Positions 1-12,883 of a DNA stretch of 64,000 bases are shown piece after piece. Position numbers and translations under genes: made by a program. The stretch comes from Sphingomonas insulae. Its GTDB lineage: Bacteria; Pseudomonadota; Alphaproteobacteria; Sphingomonadales; Sphingomonadaceae. The notes under the pieces were generated by a model, which had not been told where the DNA came from, did not search any database, and saw only the letters and a program-made list of their open reading frames with translations. The stretch is taken from positions 186,001 to 250,000 of the forward strand of contig NZ_CP048422.1 of the NCBI RefSeq assembly GCF_010450875.1, read 5' to 3'. How positions within the stretch are numbered: the first letter of the stretch is position 1; each line of letters starts with the position of its first letter.

Positions 1-978
<978 letters not shown>

Positions 979-1884
979 CTAGAGTGCCTCCGCACCCGAG
1001 ATGATCTCGACCAGTTCGGTCGTGATCGCGGCCTGACGCGTGCGGTTGTACTGGATCGAGAGGCGATTGATCATGTCGCCCGCGTTGCGGGTGGCATTGT
1101 CCATCGCGTTCATACGGCTGCCCTGTTCCGACGCGGCGTTCTCCAGCATCGCGCGGAAGACCTGGATCGCGACGTTGCGCGGCAGCAGGTCGGCGAGGAT
1201 GCCTTCCTCGTCCGGCTCGTATTCGACCACCGCCCCGGCCGAAACCGGCGCGGAAGTTGCCGAAGTTGCCACTACGTCCGCCTTGGAATCGCTCACCGCG
1301 ACGGGGATGATCTGCTGGCCGACCGGTTCCTGCACCAGCGCCGAGACGAACTTGGCGTAGAACAGGTGGGCGATGTCGAATTCGCCGGCGGCGTACCGCG
1401 CGAGCAGGTCGTCGGCGATCTCACGCGCCTGTGCGAAGCCCAGCGTCTTGTGCTGGCCGAGTTCGTGATCGGCGACGATGCCGTTCGGGTAGAAGCGCTT
1501 GAGCACGCGCCCCTTCTTTCCCGCCAGATAGAAACGCACGGTCTTGCCTTGCGCTTCCAGCTCCTCCGCCTTGCGGCGGGCGGCGCGGACGATGTTGGTG
1601 TTGAACGCACCGGCGAGGCCGCGTTCCGACGTGGCGACGACGAGCAGGTGGACCCGATCCTTGCCGGTGCCCGACAGCAGCGGCGACACGCCAACGCCGC
1701 CGGCCAGCTGGCGCGACAGGCTGGCGACGACCGCCTCCAGACGTTCGGCATAGGGACGCCCGGCCTGCGCCGCCTCCTGCGCACGGCGCAGCTTGGCGGC
1801 GGCGACCATCTTCATCGCCTTGGTGATCTTCTGGGTCGATTTGACCGAGTTGATCCGAACCTTGAGGGCCTTCAGGCTTGCCAT
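979..1884 (-). CDS. atpG: F1 ATP synthase subunit gamma
   Basis: Central rotor stalk of F1, linking the proton-driven c-ring to conformational change in the beta subunits. The 301-residue product starts [20 protein letters not shown] and ends in the conserved [19 protein letters not shown], the two helices that form the coiled-coil stalk. Length is slightly above the usual 285-295 because of an Ala/Ser/Thr-rich insertion near residues 200-215 ([14 protein letters not shown]). It lies between atpA and atpD on the minus strand, separated from both by more than 120 bases that hold palindromic repeats, which is wider than usual for this operon. Confidence 0.97.
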   Translation of the reverse strand: MASLKALKVRINSVKSTQKITKAMKMVAAAKLRRAQEAAQAGRPYAERLEAVVASLSRQLAGGVGVSPLLSGTGKDRVHLLVVATSERGLAGAFNTNIVRAARRKAEELEAQGKTVRFYLAGKKGRVLKRFYPNGIVADHELGQHKTLGFAQAREIADDLLARYAAGEFDIAHLFYAKFVSALVQEPVGQQIIPVAVSDSKADVVATSATSAPVSAGAVVEYEPDEEGILADLLPRNVAIQVFRAMLENAASEQGSRMNAMDNATRNAGDMINRLSIQYNRTRQAAITTELVEIISGAEAL

Positions 1885-1909
1885 TTACTTCGTCACCATT
1901 CCCTCGAAC

Positions 1910-2000
1910 CGTCATGCCGGACTTGTTCCGGCATCCACTTCTCCTCAAGACCCGTCGGGATTTGAGGCGCGGTGGCCCCCGGAACAAGTCCGGAGTGACG
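1910..2000. repeat. Second palindromic repeat, between atpA and atpG
   Basis: Inverted arms 1910-1937 and 1973-2000, about 28 bases each, share the core CCGGACTTGTTCCGG, which is itself palindromic. Both arms begin CGTCA at their outer end. The sequence class differs from the repeat at 873-966, so two independent repeat families occupy the two gaps flanking atpG. It lies in the transcribed spacer of the atp operon. Confidence 0.8.
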
Positions 2001-2031
2001 ACATGTGTGTGTCAGCCGCTATGCACCAAAC

Positions 2032-4120
<2,089 letters not shown>

Positions 4121-4317
4121 GGAATCGAAGTCCTCGTGCCGAATGTTGGCCCATGGGGAAGAGGGCGCGCAAATGCACGCCTGCTATGGGTGGCGGGCGG
4201 CTAGCATGGGGTCGGCGGAAGCGCAAGTATGGCAGCGGTGGAGAGATGACAGGATCGTCATGTTGCCGCCGTTCAGGATCGCGGGCGTAACGATGATCCG
4301 GCAAGAGGAGGCAGGCG

Positions 4318-5265
4318 ATGCGCTGGCGGGTGGCGACGTTGGTCGGGGGCATGGTGGCGGCGATGACCGCGACGCCGGCGGCGGCCGAGACATTGCGGGT
4401 CGAGGGCGTGTTCCCGGCGCAGGCACGCGAGGCGAGCTTTCTGCCGACGATCGCGGTCGGCCGCTTCGACGGACCGGACGGCGAGGAGCTGGCCGATGCG
4501 ATCGAGCGGCGCCTGGGCAAGCTTGGCGAGGACGGGCTGCCCCATGCCAGACTGATCCCGCCGAGCCTGCGCCCCGACGGACTGCTGACCGGCGGCACCG
4601 ATGTCGCGGTCGCCGACAGCGACTATACTGAGAGCCGGGAACGCTGCGTCGAGAAGAAGGACGGCAAATGCGTGTCGAAGCAGAAGTATCGCGTCGCGTG
4701 CGTGGCGCGGACGATCGACTTTCGCGCCGACCTGCGGCTGGACACGCGCAGCGGCGGCGGCCAGCCCTATGCGGTCAGGAAGACCCGCGACGATCGCCAC
4801 GCATGGTGCGAGGACAGCGGCGTCGCCAGCGACGTGAGCAGCGTCGTCCACGGCTTTATCGAATCGGTCGCGGCGGAGGTCCGGCTGGACCTGGCGCCGC
4901 ATGCGGAAAGCTACACGATCCGCGTGCAGGAGCGGCGCGACGGCCTGTCGCCCGAAGTCGCCGCGCGGTTCAAGACCGCGGTGTGGCTGACCAAGCGCGA
5001 TCCGGCCGCCGCCTGCGCCGCCTTTGCCGCGATCGACCAGATGGTGCCGGACAACGGGTCGACGACGTTCAACCTGGCGCTGTGCGCGGAGGCGGCGGGA
5101 CGCTATGCCGAGGCGGCGGATCGCTACGCCCGCGCGCGCCTGTTCGCGCCCAAGGCGGGGGGCGAGGTCAGCAAGGGACTGGGCCGTGTCGGCGCGCTCG
5201 CGGCGGGCGCGCAGGACGTGGCGGCGATGCGCGCCCGGCCGCCGGTGCGCGGCACCGGACTTTGA
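4318..5265 (+). CDS. Secreted protein of unknown function with C-terminal TPR-like part
   Basis: 315 residues with a cleavable signal peptide (MRWRVATLVGGMVAAMTATPAAA, cut after about residue 23). The middle contains a small cysteine-containing region (RERCVEKKDGKCVSKQKYRVAC), perhaps disulfide-bonded in the periplasm. Residues about 220-300 resemble one or two TPR helices (TFNLALCAEAAGRYAEAADRYARA). A good ribosome site (AGGAGG) lies just before the ATG at 4318. I do not recognise a named family. Its promoter region is shared with the divergent atp operon. Confidence 0.85.
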   Translation: MRWRVATLVGGMVAAMTATPAAAETLRVEGVFPAQAREASFLPTIAVGRFDGPDGEELADAIERRLGKLGEDGLPHARLIPPSLRPDGLLTGGTDVAVADSDYTESRERCVEKKDGKCVSKQKYRVACVARTIDFRADLRLDTRSGGGQPYAVRKTRDDRHAWCEDSGVASDVSSVVHGFIESVAAEVRLDLAPHAESYTIRVQERRDGLSPEVAARFKTAVWLTKRDPAAACAAFAAIDQMVPDNGSTTFNLALCAEAAGRYAEAADRYARARLFAPKAGGEVSKGLGRVGALAAGAQDVAAMRARPPVRGTGL

Positions 5266-5314
5266 ACGCAACCGCCGGGATGGGGCGCCGATCGCGATCG
5301 GCTATCGGGTCGGC

Positions 5315-6340
5315 ATGACCATGATCGATCAGGACGCGGCCTGGGCCGCATTCGCCGCCCGCGACCGGGCGCAGGACGGCGCCTTCGTCGCGGCGGTGCG
5401 GACCACCGGCATCTATTGCAAGCCGAGCTGCCCGGCGCGGCATCCGCACCGCGACAACGTCCGCTTCCTGGCCGATGGCGCCGCAGCACGGGCGGCGGGC
5501 TATCGCGCCTGCCTGCGCTGCAAGCCGGACGAGGTGGCGCGCGACAGCCGCGCGGTGGCGGCGGCGGTGGCGCTGATCGCGGCGGCGGAGGACGGCATCG
5601 GGCTGGAGGCGCTGGCCGCGCAGGTCGGCTATGCCCCGCATCACTTCCTGCGCCTGTTCCGCCGCGCGACCGGGGTGACGCCCGCCGCTTACGCCCGCGC
5701 GCTGCGCGCGACGCGCGCGGCGGAGGCGCTGCAACGCGACGGCAGCGTCACCGCGGCGATCTACGCAGCGGGCTATGGCGCCGCGAGCCGTTTCTATGCG
5801 GATGGTGCGCGGCGATTGGGGATGAGCCCCAGCGCCTGGGCGCGCGGCGGCGCGGGGGTGACGATCCGCTGGACGGTGGCGACGACGACGCTTGGTCCCC
5901 TGCTGATCGCCGCTACCGACAAGGGGCTGTGCCGCGTCGCCTTCGACGAGGATGCCGATGCGTTGGCACGCCGCTTTCCCGCAGCGCAGATCGCCGCCGG
6001 CGACGCGGCGCTGGCGACGCTGGCCGCCGAGGTCGTCGCGCTGGTCGAGACGCCGGGGCGCGACGCCGCGCTGCCGCTCGACGTGCGCGGCACCGCATTC
6101 CAGGAGGCGGTGTGGCAGGCGCTGCAGACGATTCCCGCCGGCGAGACGCGCAGCTATGCCGAACTCGCCGCCGCCGCCGGCCGGCCGGGCGCGGTGCGCG
6201 CGGCGGGGACGGCCTGCGGCAGCAATCCGCTGGCCGTGGTCGTCCCCTGTCACCGGATCACGCGCAGCGACGGCGGCCTTGGCGGCTATGCCTATGGCAT
6301 CGAGCGCAAGCAGGCGTTGCTGGGCCGCGAGCGGGACTGA
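5315..6340 (+). CDS. ada: Ada: bifunctional DNA alkylation repair protein and transcriptional activator
   Basis: Repairs methylphosphotriesters and O6-methylguanine by transferring the methyl group to its own cysteines, and activates adaptive-response genes. The N-terminal zinc domain has Cys35 and Cys39 (IYCKPSCPAR) and Cys66 and Cys69 (CLRCKPDE). An AraC-type helix-turn-helix domain follows (about 90-180: GLEALAAQVGYAPHHFLRLF). The C-terminal alkyltransferase domain carries the acceptor motif PCHRI with Cys at about 311. The ATG at 5315 was chosen because it puts the zinc domain at the usual distance from the start; the frame is open further upstream but overlaps the preceding gene. 341 residues, close to E. 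coli Ada (354). Confidence 0.95.
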   Translation: MTMIDQDAAWAAFAARDRAQDGAFVAAVRTTGIYCKPSCPARHPHRDNVRFLADGAAARAAGYRACLRCKPDEVARDSRAVAAAVALIAAAEDGIGLEALAAQVGYAPHHFLRLFRRATGVTPAAYARALRATRAAEALQRDGSVTAAIYAAGYGAASRFYADGARRLGMSPSAWARGGAGVTIRWTVATTTLGPLLIAATDKGLCRVAFDEDADALARRFPAAQIAAGDAALATLAAEVVALVETPGRDAALPLDVRGTAFQEAVWQALQTIPAGETRSYAELAAAAGRPGAVRAAGTACGSNPLAVVVPCHRITRSDGGLGGYAYGIERKQALLGRERD

Positions 6341-6346
6341 AGCCGC

Positions 6347-7897
6347 CTATTCGGGCTGATTCGCGTCCTTGATATCGGCACCCGCCGCCGCCATCGCCGC
6401 CGTGCCGGTCTTGCCCGCGTCGATCTGTGCGAGCAGCCGGGCGGCGGGATTGTTGGGACCGCTGTGCGCGGAATAGGCCAGCGGGCGCAGCGCCGCACGG
6501 GCGTCGTCCATCCGGTCATCGACCAGCGCCTGCATCGCATAGCCGAAGCCGAGGCCGTAATCCTGCGGCACCAGTTCGTGTGCGCGGCTCAGCGCCGCCT
6601 TGGCATTGTCGGTCGGCCTGGTGTGCGCCATGCCGAAGCTGGAATAATAGAGCAGCAGTGCATAGGCGTCGTTGGCATCGAGCTTGTTGGCCTTCAACAG
6701 CCAGCTGCGCGCCTCCCGCCACACCGCCGGATCGGTCGCCTTCGCTTCGCGCGCGCGGCGCAGATGGACCTGCGCCTTGTAGACCAGCGCCTGCGACGAT
6801 TTCGGATCGAGCGCGAGCGCACGGTCGGCGGCGGCATCGGCCAGGTCGTAACGGCCGGCGTCCAGCGCCATTTCGGCCAGCCAGCCCTGCACCACGGGAT
6901 CGTCGGGATAGCGTTCGCCGATCGGCACCGCGCTGGCGAGGATGGGCTGCGCCGTATCGCGGTTGACGCCGCGATCGGAGCGCATCCTAAGTTCGATCAT
7001 CGCCTTTTCCCCCGGTCGCAGCGGCCGCAGCGTCACTACGGGATCGGGCAACCGATCGAGCGGGATCTTGTAGGCGGGCAGCGTCGACTTGCCGAGATAG
7101 GCGGCGAGCGCCTTGTCCAGCGCGCGCAGGTCGCCGAACGCCGCCCGCGCCGCCTCCTCCCCCGGTTTGCCGGCGTTGACCGCCAGCAGGTAGGATTCGA
7201 GCTGGTCGCGCCGCTTGGCATCGACCGTCAGGTAATGCGTGAGCAGCCAGCCGCGGGCATAGAGCGAGGCGGTCTGGCTTTCCGACATCTTGCCGCGATC
7301 GAGCGAGAACAATTGTTCGGCAGACAGGCCCTTGGCGATCAACAGGTCGTACGCGCGGTGCTGCGCCGGCGCGCCGACCCAGACGACGTCCTTTTCGAAG
7401 CGCGCGGTCGACAGGAATTCCGCATAGCCTTCGCCGTACCAGGCAGGGACGGCGACACGGGTGTTCGCCAGCATCAGGTGGTGCGCATATTCGTGGAACA
7501 GCACGATCTGCGGTTGCAGCGCGTTGGGTGACGTGTCGCCGCGCCCGCGCGCCGGCGTGAACGCGACGGAGCCGCTCGCCCGCCCCTGGTAGAAGCCGGC
7601 GATGTTGGTGCCGCCCGCCCCGAACATCCGCCGGACCGCGGCGTCGTTCGCGACGACATAGACGGTCAGCTTGTTCGATCCGTCTTCCTCACGGGCGGGA
7701 ATGGCGTTGAAGTAACGGATAAGGCTATCGAACCGCTCCAGCAGTTCCGCCTGTCGCCGGACGTCGTCCGCATCGCCGTTCGCATAGACGACGAAATGTT
7801 TCGACGTCGCCTCAAGCCATTCGGCGGAGGCGGATTGTGGCAACGCCAGCATCGCCAGCCCGCCCAACAGCATCGCCAATCCCGTTTTCCTGCGCAA
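6347..7897 (-). CDS. Exported HExxH peptidase-like protein with TPR repeats
   Basis: 516 residues with a signal peptide ending about residue 26 (LPQSASA). An N-terminal zinc-peptidase-like domain shows HEYAH at 135-139 and, 17 residues on, Glu156 in WYGEGYAEF, the gluzincin pattern of the peptidase MA-like superfamily. From about residue 320 onward TPR-like repeats occur (YDLADAAADRALALDPKSSQALVYKAQ). Likely a periplasmic metalloprotease or inactive relative; the substrate is unknown. Its stop is seven bases from that of ada, so the two genes converge. It follows the protease gene at 7947 on the same strand, 49 bases away, and may be co-transcribed with it. Confidence 0.85.
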   Translation of the reverse strand: MRRKTGLAMLLGGLAMLALPQSASAEWLEATSKHFVVYANGDADDVRRQAELLERFDSLIRYFNAIPAREEDGSNKLTVYVVANDAAVRRMFGAGGTNIAGFYQGRASGSVAFTPARGRGDTSPNALQPQIVLFHEYAHHLMLANTRVAVPAWYGEGYAEFLSTARFEKDVVWVGAPAQHRAYDLLIAKGLSAEQLFSLDRGKMSESQTASLYARGWLLTHYLTVDAKRRDQLESYLLAVNAGKPGEEAARAAFGDLRALDKALAAYLGKSTLPAYKIPLDRLPDPVVTLRPLRPGEKAMIELRMRSDRGVNRDTAQPILASAVPIGERYPDDPVVQGWLAEMALDAGRYDLADAAADRALALDPKSSQALVYKAQVHLRRAREAKATDPAVWREARSWLLKANKLDANDAYALLLYYSSFGMAHTRPTDNAKAALSRAHELVPQDYGLGFGYAMQALVDDRMDDARAALRPLAYSAHSGPNNPAARLLAQIDAGKTGTAAMAAAGADIKDANQPE

Positions 7898-7946
7898 CGC
7901 CGTCCTCCCCTATCATGGCGAATGCTAGCGGCGCCGGCAAACGGTG

Positions 7947-9458
7947 TCAGCCCGTCTTGCGACAGGCGTAGACAAGTTTTTCGTTGGGGAGCGGCGGCAA
8001 CGCGGCCCGCACCGCGGCCTGACGCTGGGCCAGGCGATCGATCACCGACGGGTCGATGCTGCACGCCTTGTCCGCACCGGGCCCTCGCAGCGTGCGCATC
8101 TGGTCCATCGCCTGCGCACCCAGCATGTAGCGGGTGTTGGTGTAGCGCCGGGTCGTCGGATCGAACAGCAGCACCGATACCGTCTGTTCGCCATCCGGCA
8201 CCAGCACGCGTTCCCAACGATCGCCGGCGGGCAGATATTGGGTGCGACCGTTGACGCAGCCGCTGCCGCCCCAGCCGAGCGCGACGTCGGCGGTCGACGA
8301 TACGGTGACGCGGCTGCTGTCCGGCTGGAATATGCAGGTCAGCTTGCCGAGCGGTGCGTTCGGCACGACCTGACGCATCGCCGGCGGCGCCGTCGGCACA
8401 TCCGCCTCGCCCGAGGGACGCAGCACGAACACCACGATCGCGGCGATCATCGCGAGGCCACCGATGCCGGCTGCCCATAGCGCCGGCCGCCGCGCCCCGC
8501 GCGATTCCAGCAGGCCCGCACCACCGAGGCCGAGCGCGCCGAGCACCAGCAGTAGGCCGGCGATCGCCATGACGTTTTCGCGCCGGGTCTGCGCCGTATC
8601 GCGGGCGCGGGCCAGCGCCTCCTCGCGGCCCATCGCCGCCCGGGTCGCCGCTTCGCGGGCGGTGGTGAGCGCATCGGCGCGGGCGCGGGCATCCGCCTCG
8701 CTGTCGTCACGCAACCGTTCCTCGATCGAGGTGCAGGGCGTGCCGACCGTGGCATAGGGCTGCTTCGCCTCGCGCAGGAAGGCGGCCAGCTCGGTATCAG
8801 CGATCGCGAACCCGAACGAGCTGTCGCCCTCCTCGCCCCGGGTGATCGCCGAATTGATGCCGATCACCCGGCCGCAGCGATCGAGCAGCGGTCCGCCCGA
8901 ATTGCCGCGAGCGATGTTGGCGGTGTGCAGCAGTACCTCGACCCCGGTCAGGCTGCGCCGGCCGGAGAACACCCCCTCGGAGCGCACCGGCGAGGTCGGG
9001 CGGATGTAATCGGCGGCCGACCGGGCGGTGGCGAGATCGACGTTGCCGGGATAGCCGAGTGCGACAACCGATTCGCCCTCGCCCACCGGTCCGGTGTAGA
9101 GGGCGGCGGGCGGCAGACTGGCGCCGGCGAATTCGATCAGCGCCAGATCGCGTTGCGAATCATAGGCGACGACGCGCCCCTGGTAGCTCTTGTCCCCTTC
9201 CGACGGCACCACCCCGACGACGACGTTGTCGGGATAGCGTTCGGCGAGTTCCATGACGTGCGCGTTGGTGACGATGCGGTTGGGCGCGACCGCGACGCCG
9301 CTGCCATGGCCGAAGCCGACCACCTGCCCGTCGACCACCGCGATCGTGACGACGCGGACGACGCCCCGTGCCGTCGCGCCGATATCGTCCGCCATGGCGG
9401 GCGCGGCGACGGCGACGGTCCAGCCGAGCGCGATGAGGAGTAGCAGGAGGCGGCGCAT
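7947..9458 (-). CDS. Trypsin-like serine protease with C-terminal membrane segments
   Basis: 503 residues: signal peptide (cut near residue 23), then an S1-type protease domain with the full triad His67 (TNAHV), Asp104 (RDLALIEF) and Ser187 (GNSGGPLLD). A charged, Ala/Arg-rich probable coiled coil (about 235-285) is followed by two hydrophobic segments separated by SRGARR (about 290-345) and a C-terminal domain of about 130 residues that I do not recognise. The order resembles a HtrA/DegS-like domain anchored to the inner membrane and facing the periplasm, but there is no PDZ domain. The 133-base gap to the divergent cpaF gene holds both promoters. Confidence 0.87.
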   Translation of the reverse strand: MRRLLLLLIALGWTVAVAAPAMADDIGATARGVVRVVTIAVVDGQVVGFGHGSGVAVAPNRIVTNAHVMELAERYPDNVVVGVVPSEGDKSYQGRVVAYDSQRDLALIEFAGASLPPAALYTGPVGEGESVVALGYPGNVDLATARSAADYIRPTSPVRSEGVFSGRRSLTGVEVLLHTANIARGNSGGPLLDRCGRVIGINSAITRGEEGDSSFGFAIADTELAAFLREAKQPYATVGTPCTSIEERLRDDSEADARARADALTTAREAATRAAMGREEALARARDTAQTRRENVMAIAGLLLVLGALGLGGAGLLESRGARRPALWAAGIGGLAMIAAIVVFVLRPSGEADVPTAPPAMRQVVPNAPLGKLTCIFQPDSSRVTVSSTADVALGWGGSGCVNGRTQYLPAGDRWERVLVPDGEQTVSVLLFDPTTRRYTNTRYMLGAQAMDQMRTLRGPGADKACSIDPSVIDRLAQRQAAVRAALPPLPNEKLVYACRKTG

Positions 9459-9591
9459 GAGCGCGCCTTCGAACGGCAGTCGCCCGCCGCTGTCAAGCGC
9501 GCCGGCGCATCGATCGTCCGCCGGCCGGGTTTGGTTAGGAAAATGTCAAACTCTGCCGCCTACCCCTTTCGGCAGGTTCAGGGGGTATTGC

Positions 9592-11121
9592 ATGAGCGCG
9601 TTCGGGCGTCGCAGCGGAATGAGTGGCGGACAGCCGGCGAGGCCGGCGTTCGGCGTAGCACGTCCGATGCAGGGCAATGGCCTGGCGCGACCGGAGGAAT
9701 CCGCGCCGGGCAGCCAGTTTCCACCGATCGAATCGATGCCGCTTCCCGGCGAGAATGCGCTGCCCGGCACGATGCCGGCCGGTTCGCTGGACGCGATGCA
9801 GCGCCTCACCGATCGGCAGAACGCCAGCGGCGATGCCGGCAGCAGCCGTGGCGAGGGATTCGAGGCATCGATCCACAAGATCAAGGAACAGGTGCTGCCG
9901 CGCCTGCTCGAACGCGTCGATCCCGAAGCCGCCGCGACGCTGGGCAAGGACGAGCTGGCCGAGGAATTCCGCCCGATCATCGGCGAGGTGCTCGCCGAGC
10001 TGAAGCTGACGCTCAACCGCCGCGAACAATTCGCGCTGGAAAAGGTGCTGGTCGACGAACTGCTCGGGCTCGGGCCGCTCGAGGAACTGCTCGCCGATCC
10101 GGCGATCAGCGACATCATGGTCAACGGTCCCGACCAGACCTATGTCGAGCGCAAGGGCAAGCTGGAGCTGGCGCAGATCCAGTTTCGCGACGAGGAGCAT
10201 CTGTTCCAGATCGCGCAGCGCATCGTCAATTCGGTCGGCCGCCGCGTCGACCAGACGACGCCGCTCGCCGACGCCCGCCTGAAGGACGGCAGCCGCGTAA
10301 ACGTCATTGTGCCACCGCTGAGCCTGAAGGGCACGGCGATCTCGATCCGTAAATTCTCGGCGAAACCGATCACGCTCGACATGATGGCGGGCTTCGGATC
10401 GATGAGCCCCAAGATGGCGACCGCGCTGAAGATCGCGGGCGCCAGCCGGTTCAACGTCGTCATCAGCGGCGGCACGGGTTCGGGCAAGACGACGATGCTC
10501 AACGCGCTGTCGAAGATGATCGACCCCGGCGAGCGGGTGCTGACGATCGAGGACGCGGCCGAATTGCGGTTGCAGCAGCCGCACTGGCTCCCCCTCGAAA
10601 CCCGCCCCGCCAACCTCGAGGGTCAGGGCGAGATCAGCATCCGCGACCTCGTCAAGAACGCGCTGCGTATGCGCCCGGACCGCATCATCCTGGGCGAAAT
10701 TCGTGGGTCCGAATGTTTCGACATGCTCGCGGCGATGAACACCGGCCACGACGGATCGATGTGTACGCTCCACGCAAACTCCCCGCGCGAGGCGCTGGCG
10801 CGTATGGAGAACATGGTGATGATGTCCGACATCAAGGTGCCCAAGGAGGCGATCAGCCGCCAGATCGCCGATTCGGTCGAGCTCATCATTCAGGTGAAGC
10901 GCCTGCGCGACGGGTCGCGCCGCGTCACCAACGTCACCGAGGTGATCGGCATGGAAGGCCCGGTGATCGTGACGCAGGAATTGTTCAAGTTCGAATATCT
11001 GGACGAGAGCGCCGACGGCAAAATCATCGGCGAATATCGCTCGATGGGCCTGCGCCCCTACACGCTCGACAAGGCCAAGCAGTTCGGCTTCGACAGCGCC
11101 TATCTCGAAGCGTGCCTGTAG
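9592..11121 (+). CDS. cpaF: CpaF/TadA-type secretion ATPase
   Basis: Cytoplasmic hexameric ATPase of the Tad/Flp pilus (type IVc) class. 509 residues: a disordered Pro/Gly-rich leader of about 95, the N-terminal helical domain, then the ATPase core with Walker [10 protein letters not shown] (about 293-301), the Asp/His boxes ([37 protein letters not shown]) and Walker [16 protein letters not shown]. The ATG at 9592 follows the leader stretch CAGGGGGTATTG. No cpaA, B, C, E, tadB, tadC or pilin gene is adjacent, so this copy is an orphan in this window. The 5' leader contains the inverted repeat CTGCCG/CGGCAG (9553-9575). Confidence 0.94.
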   Translation: MSAFGRRSGMSGGQPARPAFGVARPMQGNGLARPEESAPGSQFPPIESMPLPGENALPGTMPAGSLDAMQRLTDRQNASGDAGSSRGEGFEASIHKIKEQVLPRLLERVDPEAAATLGKDELAEEFRPIIGEVLAELKLTLNRREQFALEKVLVDELLGLGPLEELLADPAISDIMVNGPDQTYVERKGKLELAQIQFRDEEHLFQIAQRIVNSVGRRVDQTTPLADARLKDGSRVNVIVPPLSLKGTAISIRKFSAKPITLDMMAGFGSMSPKMATALKIAGASRFNVVISGGTGSGKTTMLNALSKMIDPGERVLTIEDAAELRLQQPHWLPLETRPANLEGQGEISIRDLVKNALRMRPDRIILGEIRGSECFDMLAAMNTGHDGSMCTLHANSPREALARMENMVMMSDIKVPKEAISRQIADSVELIIQVKRLRDGSRRVTNVTEVIGMEGPVIVTQELFKFEYLDESADGKIIGEYRSMGLRPYTLDKAKQFGFDSAYLEACL

Positions 11122-11250
11122 GCGCGACCGTTTCATGATGCAGGCAGACGCATGATGGCCAGCGCGGTACGCCCGCTGGTCGGTGCGAGGGCCGTTCCGG
11201 GCCTGACGGCGCCATCGTCACCGTCCGCGTTCACGGCGGGAGGGTGGACG

Positions 11251-12876
11251 ATGCGCCGCGCCGCGACGCCGGTGCTGCTGCTGGTCATACCCGTGCTGCT
11301 GTTCCTAGCGTTCTTCCATGCCGCGACGTTGGACATCGGCAATCCCGGCTGGCTGATCCGGGCGAGCGACAATGGCGAAAACGCGCTCGGCGCGCATGCC
11401 TATTGGCATGATCCCGCCGCCGGGGCCTCGCTCACGACGCACCTGCTCAACGCGCCGGACGGCGTGCCGGTGCTCTATACCGACAGCAACCCGCTGCTGA
11501 CGCTGATGGCGAAGCCGTTCGCGCGCCTGTTGCCGGACGATGCGCAGCTTGTGGGGCCGTTCACCCTGCTCAACCTGATCCTCCAGGCGCTGTTCGCCTG
11601 GTTGCTGCTCCGCCGTCATGCGCCGGGTGCGGTGGCGCTGTGGGTCGGCGTCGTGCTGCTCGCCTTTCCCCCGACGCTCGCCAACCGGTTCGTCCACGTC
11701 AACCTGATGGCGCATTGGACGATCCTGGCCGCGCTGTGCCTGTTCCTCGATCCGGTACGGCGCGAGCGGATGGGCTGGTGGGTGCCGCTGATCGCGATCA
11801 CCGCCCTTATCCACAGCTATCTGCTGGTCATGGTCGGCGCGATCTGGGCATCGGCGATGCTGGTGCGGCTGGTCGATGGTTCCCCCCGCTTGCGCGCGGT
11901 GACGATCGGCCAGGGCGTCGCCATGCTGGCGCTGGTCGCGGCACTGGCATGGTGGCTGGGCGTCGGCGATCAGGTGGCGGTGCGCAACTTCGGCGCCTTC
12001 TCCATGCCGCTGGATGCGCTGTGGAATCCGGGCATCCAGAGCTTTTCCAACCTGCTGCCCGCGCAGGAACCGAGGCCCGCCCGCTATTTCGAGGGCTTCC
12101 AGTATCTCGGCGTCGGCGGGCTGGTGCTGATCGGTGTCGCGGTGCTGATCGCATGGGGTTGCCCGGCGCGGACCGGAGAGCGGGCGACCCGGCAGCGCCT
12201 GCGCCGGCTGGTGCCCGCCCTGCTGGTGCTCGGCATCCTCGCGGTGCTGCATATGCGCCTGCCGGTAGTCCTGCAGATCGCGCTCGACCCGGTGCGGGCA
12301 TCGGGTCGCCTGTTCTGGCCGATCGGCTATGTCATGATCTTCGTGGCGATCCTGTCGGTCTATCGCCTGTCGGCGGAGCGCGCCGCGCTGGCGCTGGTCG
12401 GCGTCCTCGCCCTTCAATTCGCCGACCTGTCCGGCATGGCGAGCGCGATCCGTGCCCAGAGCGCGGAGGCCGACCGCCACAGGCTCTACGTCCGCACGCG
12501 CGATCCGCGCTGGGACCAGGCCATCGCCGCATCGCGATCGATCGCCTTCATCCCCGGCGACGTCACCAAGGACCTGGGCCTGTTCCAGGAGGTGGCATGG
12601 CGCGCGGTCAAGGTGGGGCGCCAGGTGTCCAACGTCTATGCCGCGCGCGGCAGCCGCGCGACGATCCGGCGGCTGGAGGCGGAACACGCCGCCTTCGATC
12701 GGGGCGCCTATATTCCCGGCAGGATGTACGTCCTCGGCCCCGACGTGCCGACACCCACGGGGACCGCCATACTGACGCTTGACGGCATACGGATCGTCCT
12801 GCCGTCTGCGCGATCCGCGTCATCGTCGGCGGATCGCAAAATCCCTGTCGCTCCCGGACGCCCAACCCCGCTATAA
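11251..12876 (+). CDS. Polytopic membrane protein, DUF6311/GT-C-like
   Basis: About 541 residues with roughly ten hydrophobic segments and a soluble C-terminal domain of about 130. The first membrane helix is followed by a loop containing an acidic stretch (LIRASDNGENALGAHAYWHD) and YTDSNPLLTLMAKPF. This topology resembles the DUF6311 family and GT-C fold glycosyltransferases, which act on lipid-linked sugars at the periplasmic face; that role is inference. The ATG at 11251 is chosen because GGGAGG lies eight bases upstream; an in-frame ATG at 11152 would add 33 residues with no membrane character. It follows cpaF on the same strand and ends seven bases before the next ATG. Confidence 0.78.
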   Translation: MRRAATPVLLLVIPVLLFLAFFHAATLDIGNPGWLIRASDNGENALGAHAYWHDPAAGASLTTHLLNAPDGVPVLYTDSNPLLTLMAKPFARLLPDDAQLVGPFTLLNLILQALFAWLLLRRHAPGAVALWVGVVLLAFPPTLANRFVHVNLMAHWTILAALCLFLDPVRRERMGWWVPLIAITALIHSYLLVMVGAIWASAMLVRLVDGSPRLRAVTIGQGVAMLALVAALAWWLGVGDQVAVRNFGAFSMPLDALWNPGIQSFSNLLPAQEPRPARYFEGFQYLGVGGLVLIGVAVLIAWGCPARTGERATRQRLRRLVPALLVLGILAVLHMRLPVVLQIALDPVRASGRLFWPIGYVMIFVAILSVYRLSAERAALALVGVLALQFADLSGMASAIRAQSAEADRHRLYVRTRDPRWDQAIAASRSIAFIPGDVTKDLGLFQEVAWRAVKVGRQVSNVYAARGSRATIRRLEAEHAAFDRGAYIPGRMYVLGPDVPTPTGTAILTLDGIRIVLPSARSASSSADRKIPVAPGRPTPL

Positions 12877-12883
12877 CGGGCCG

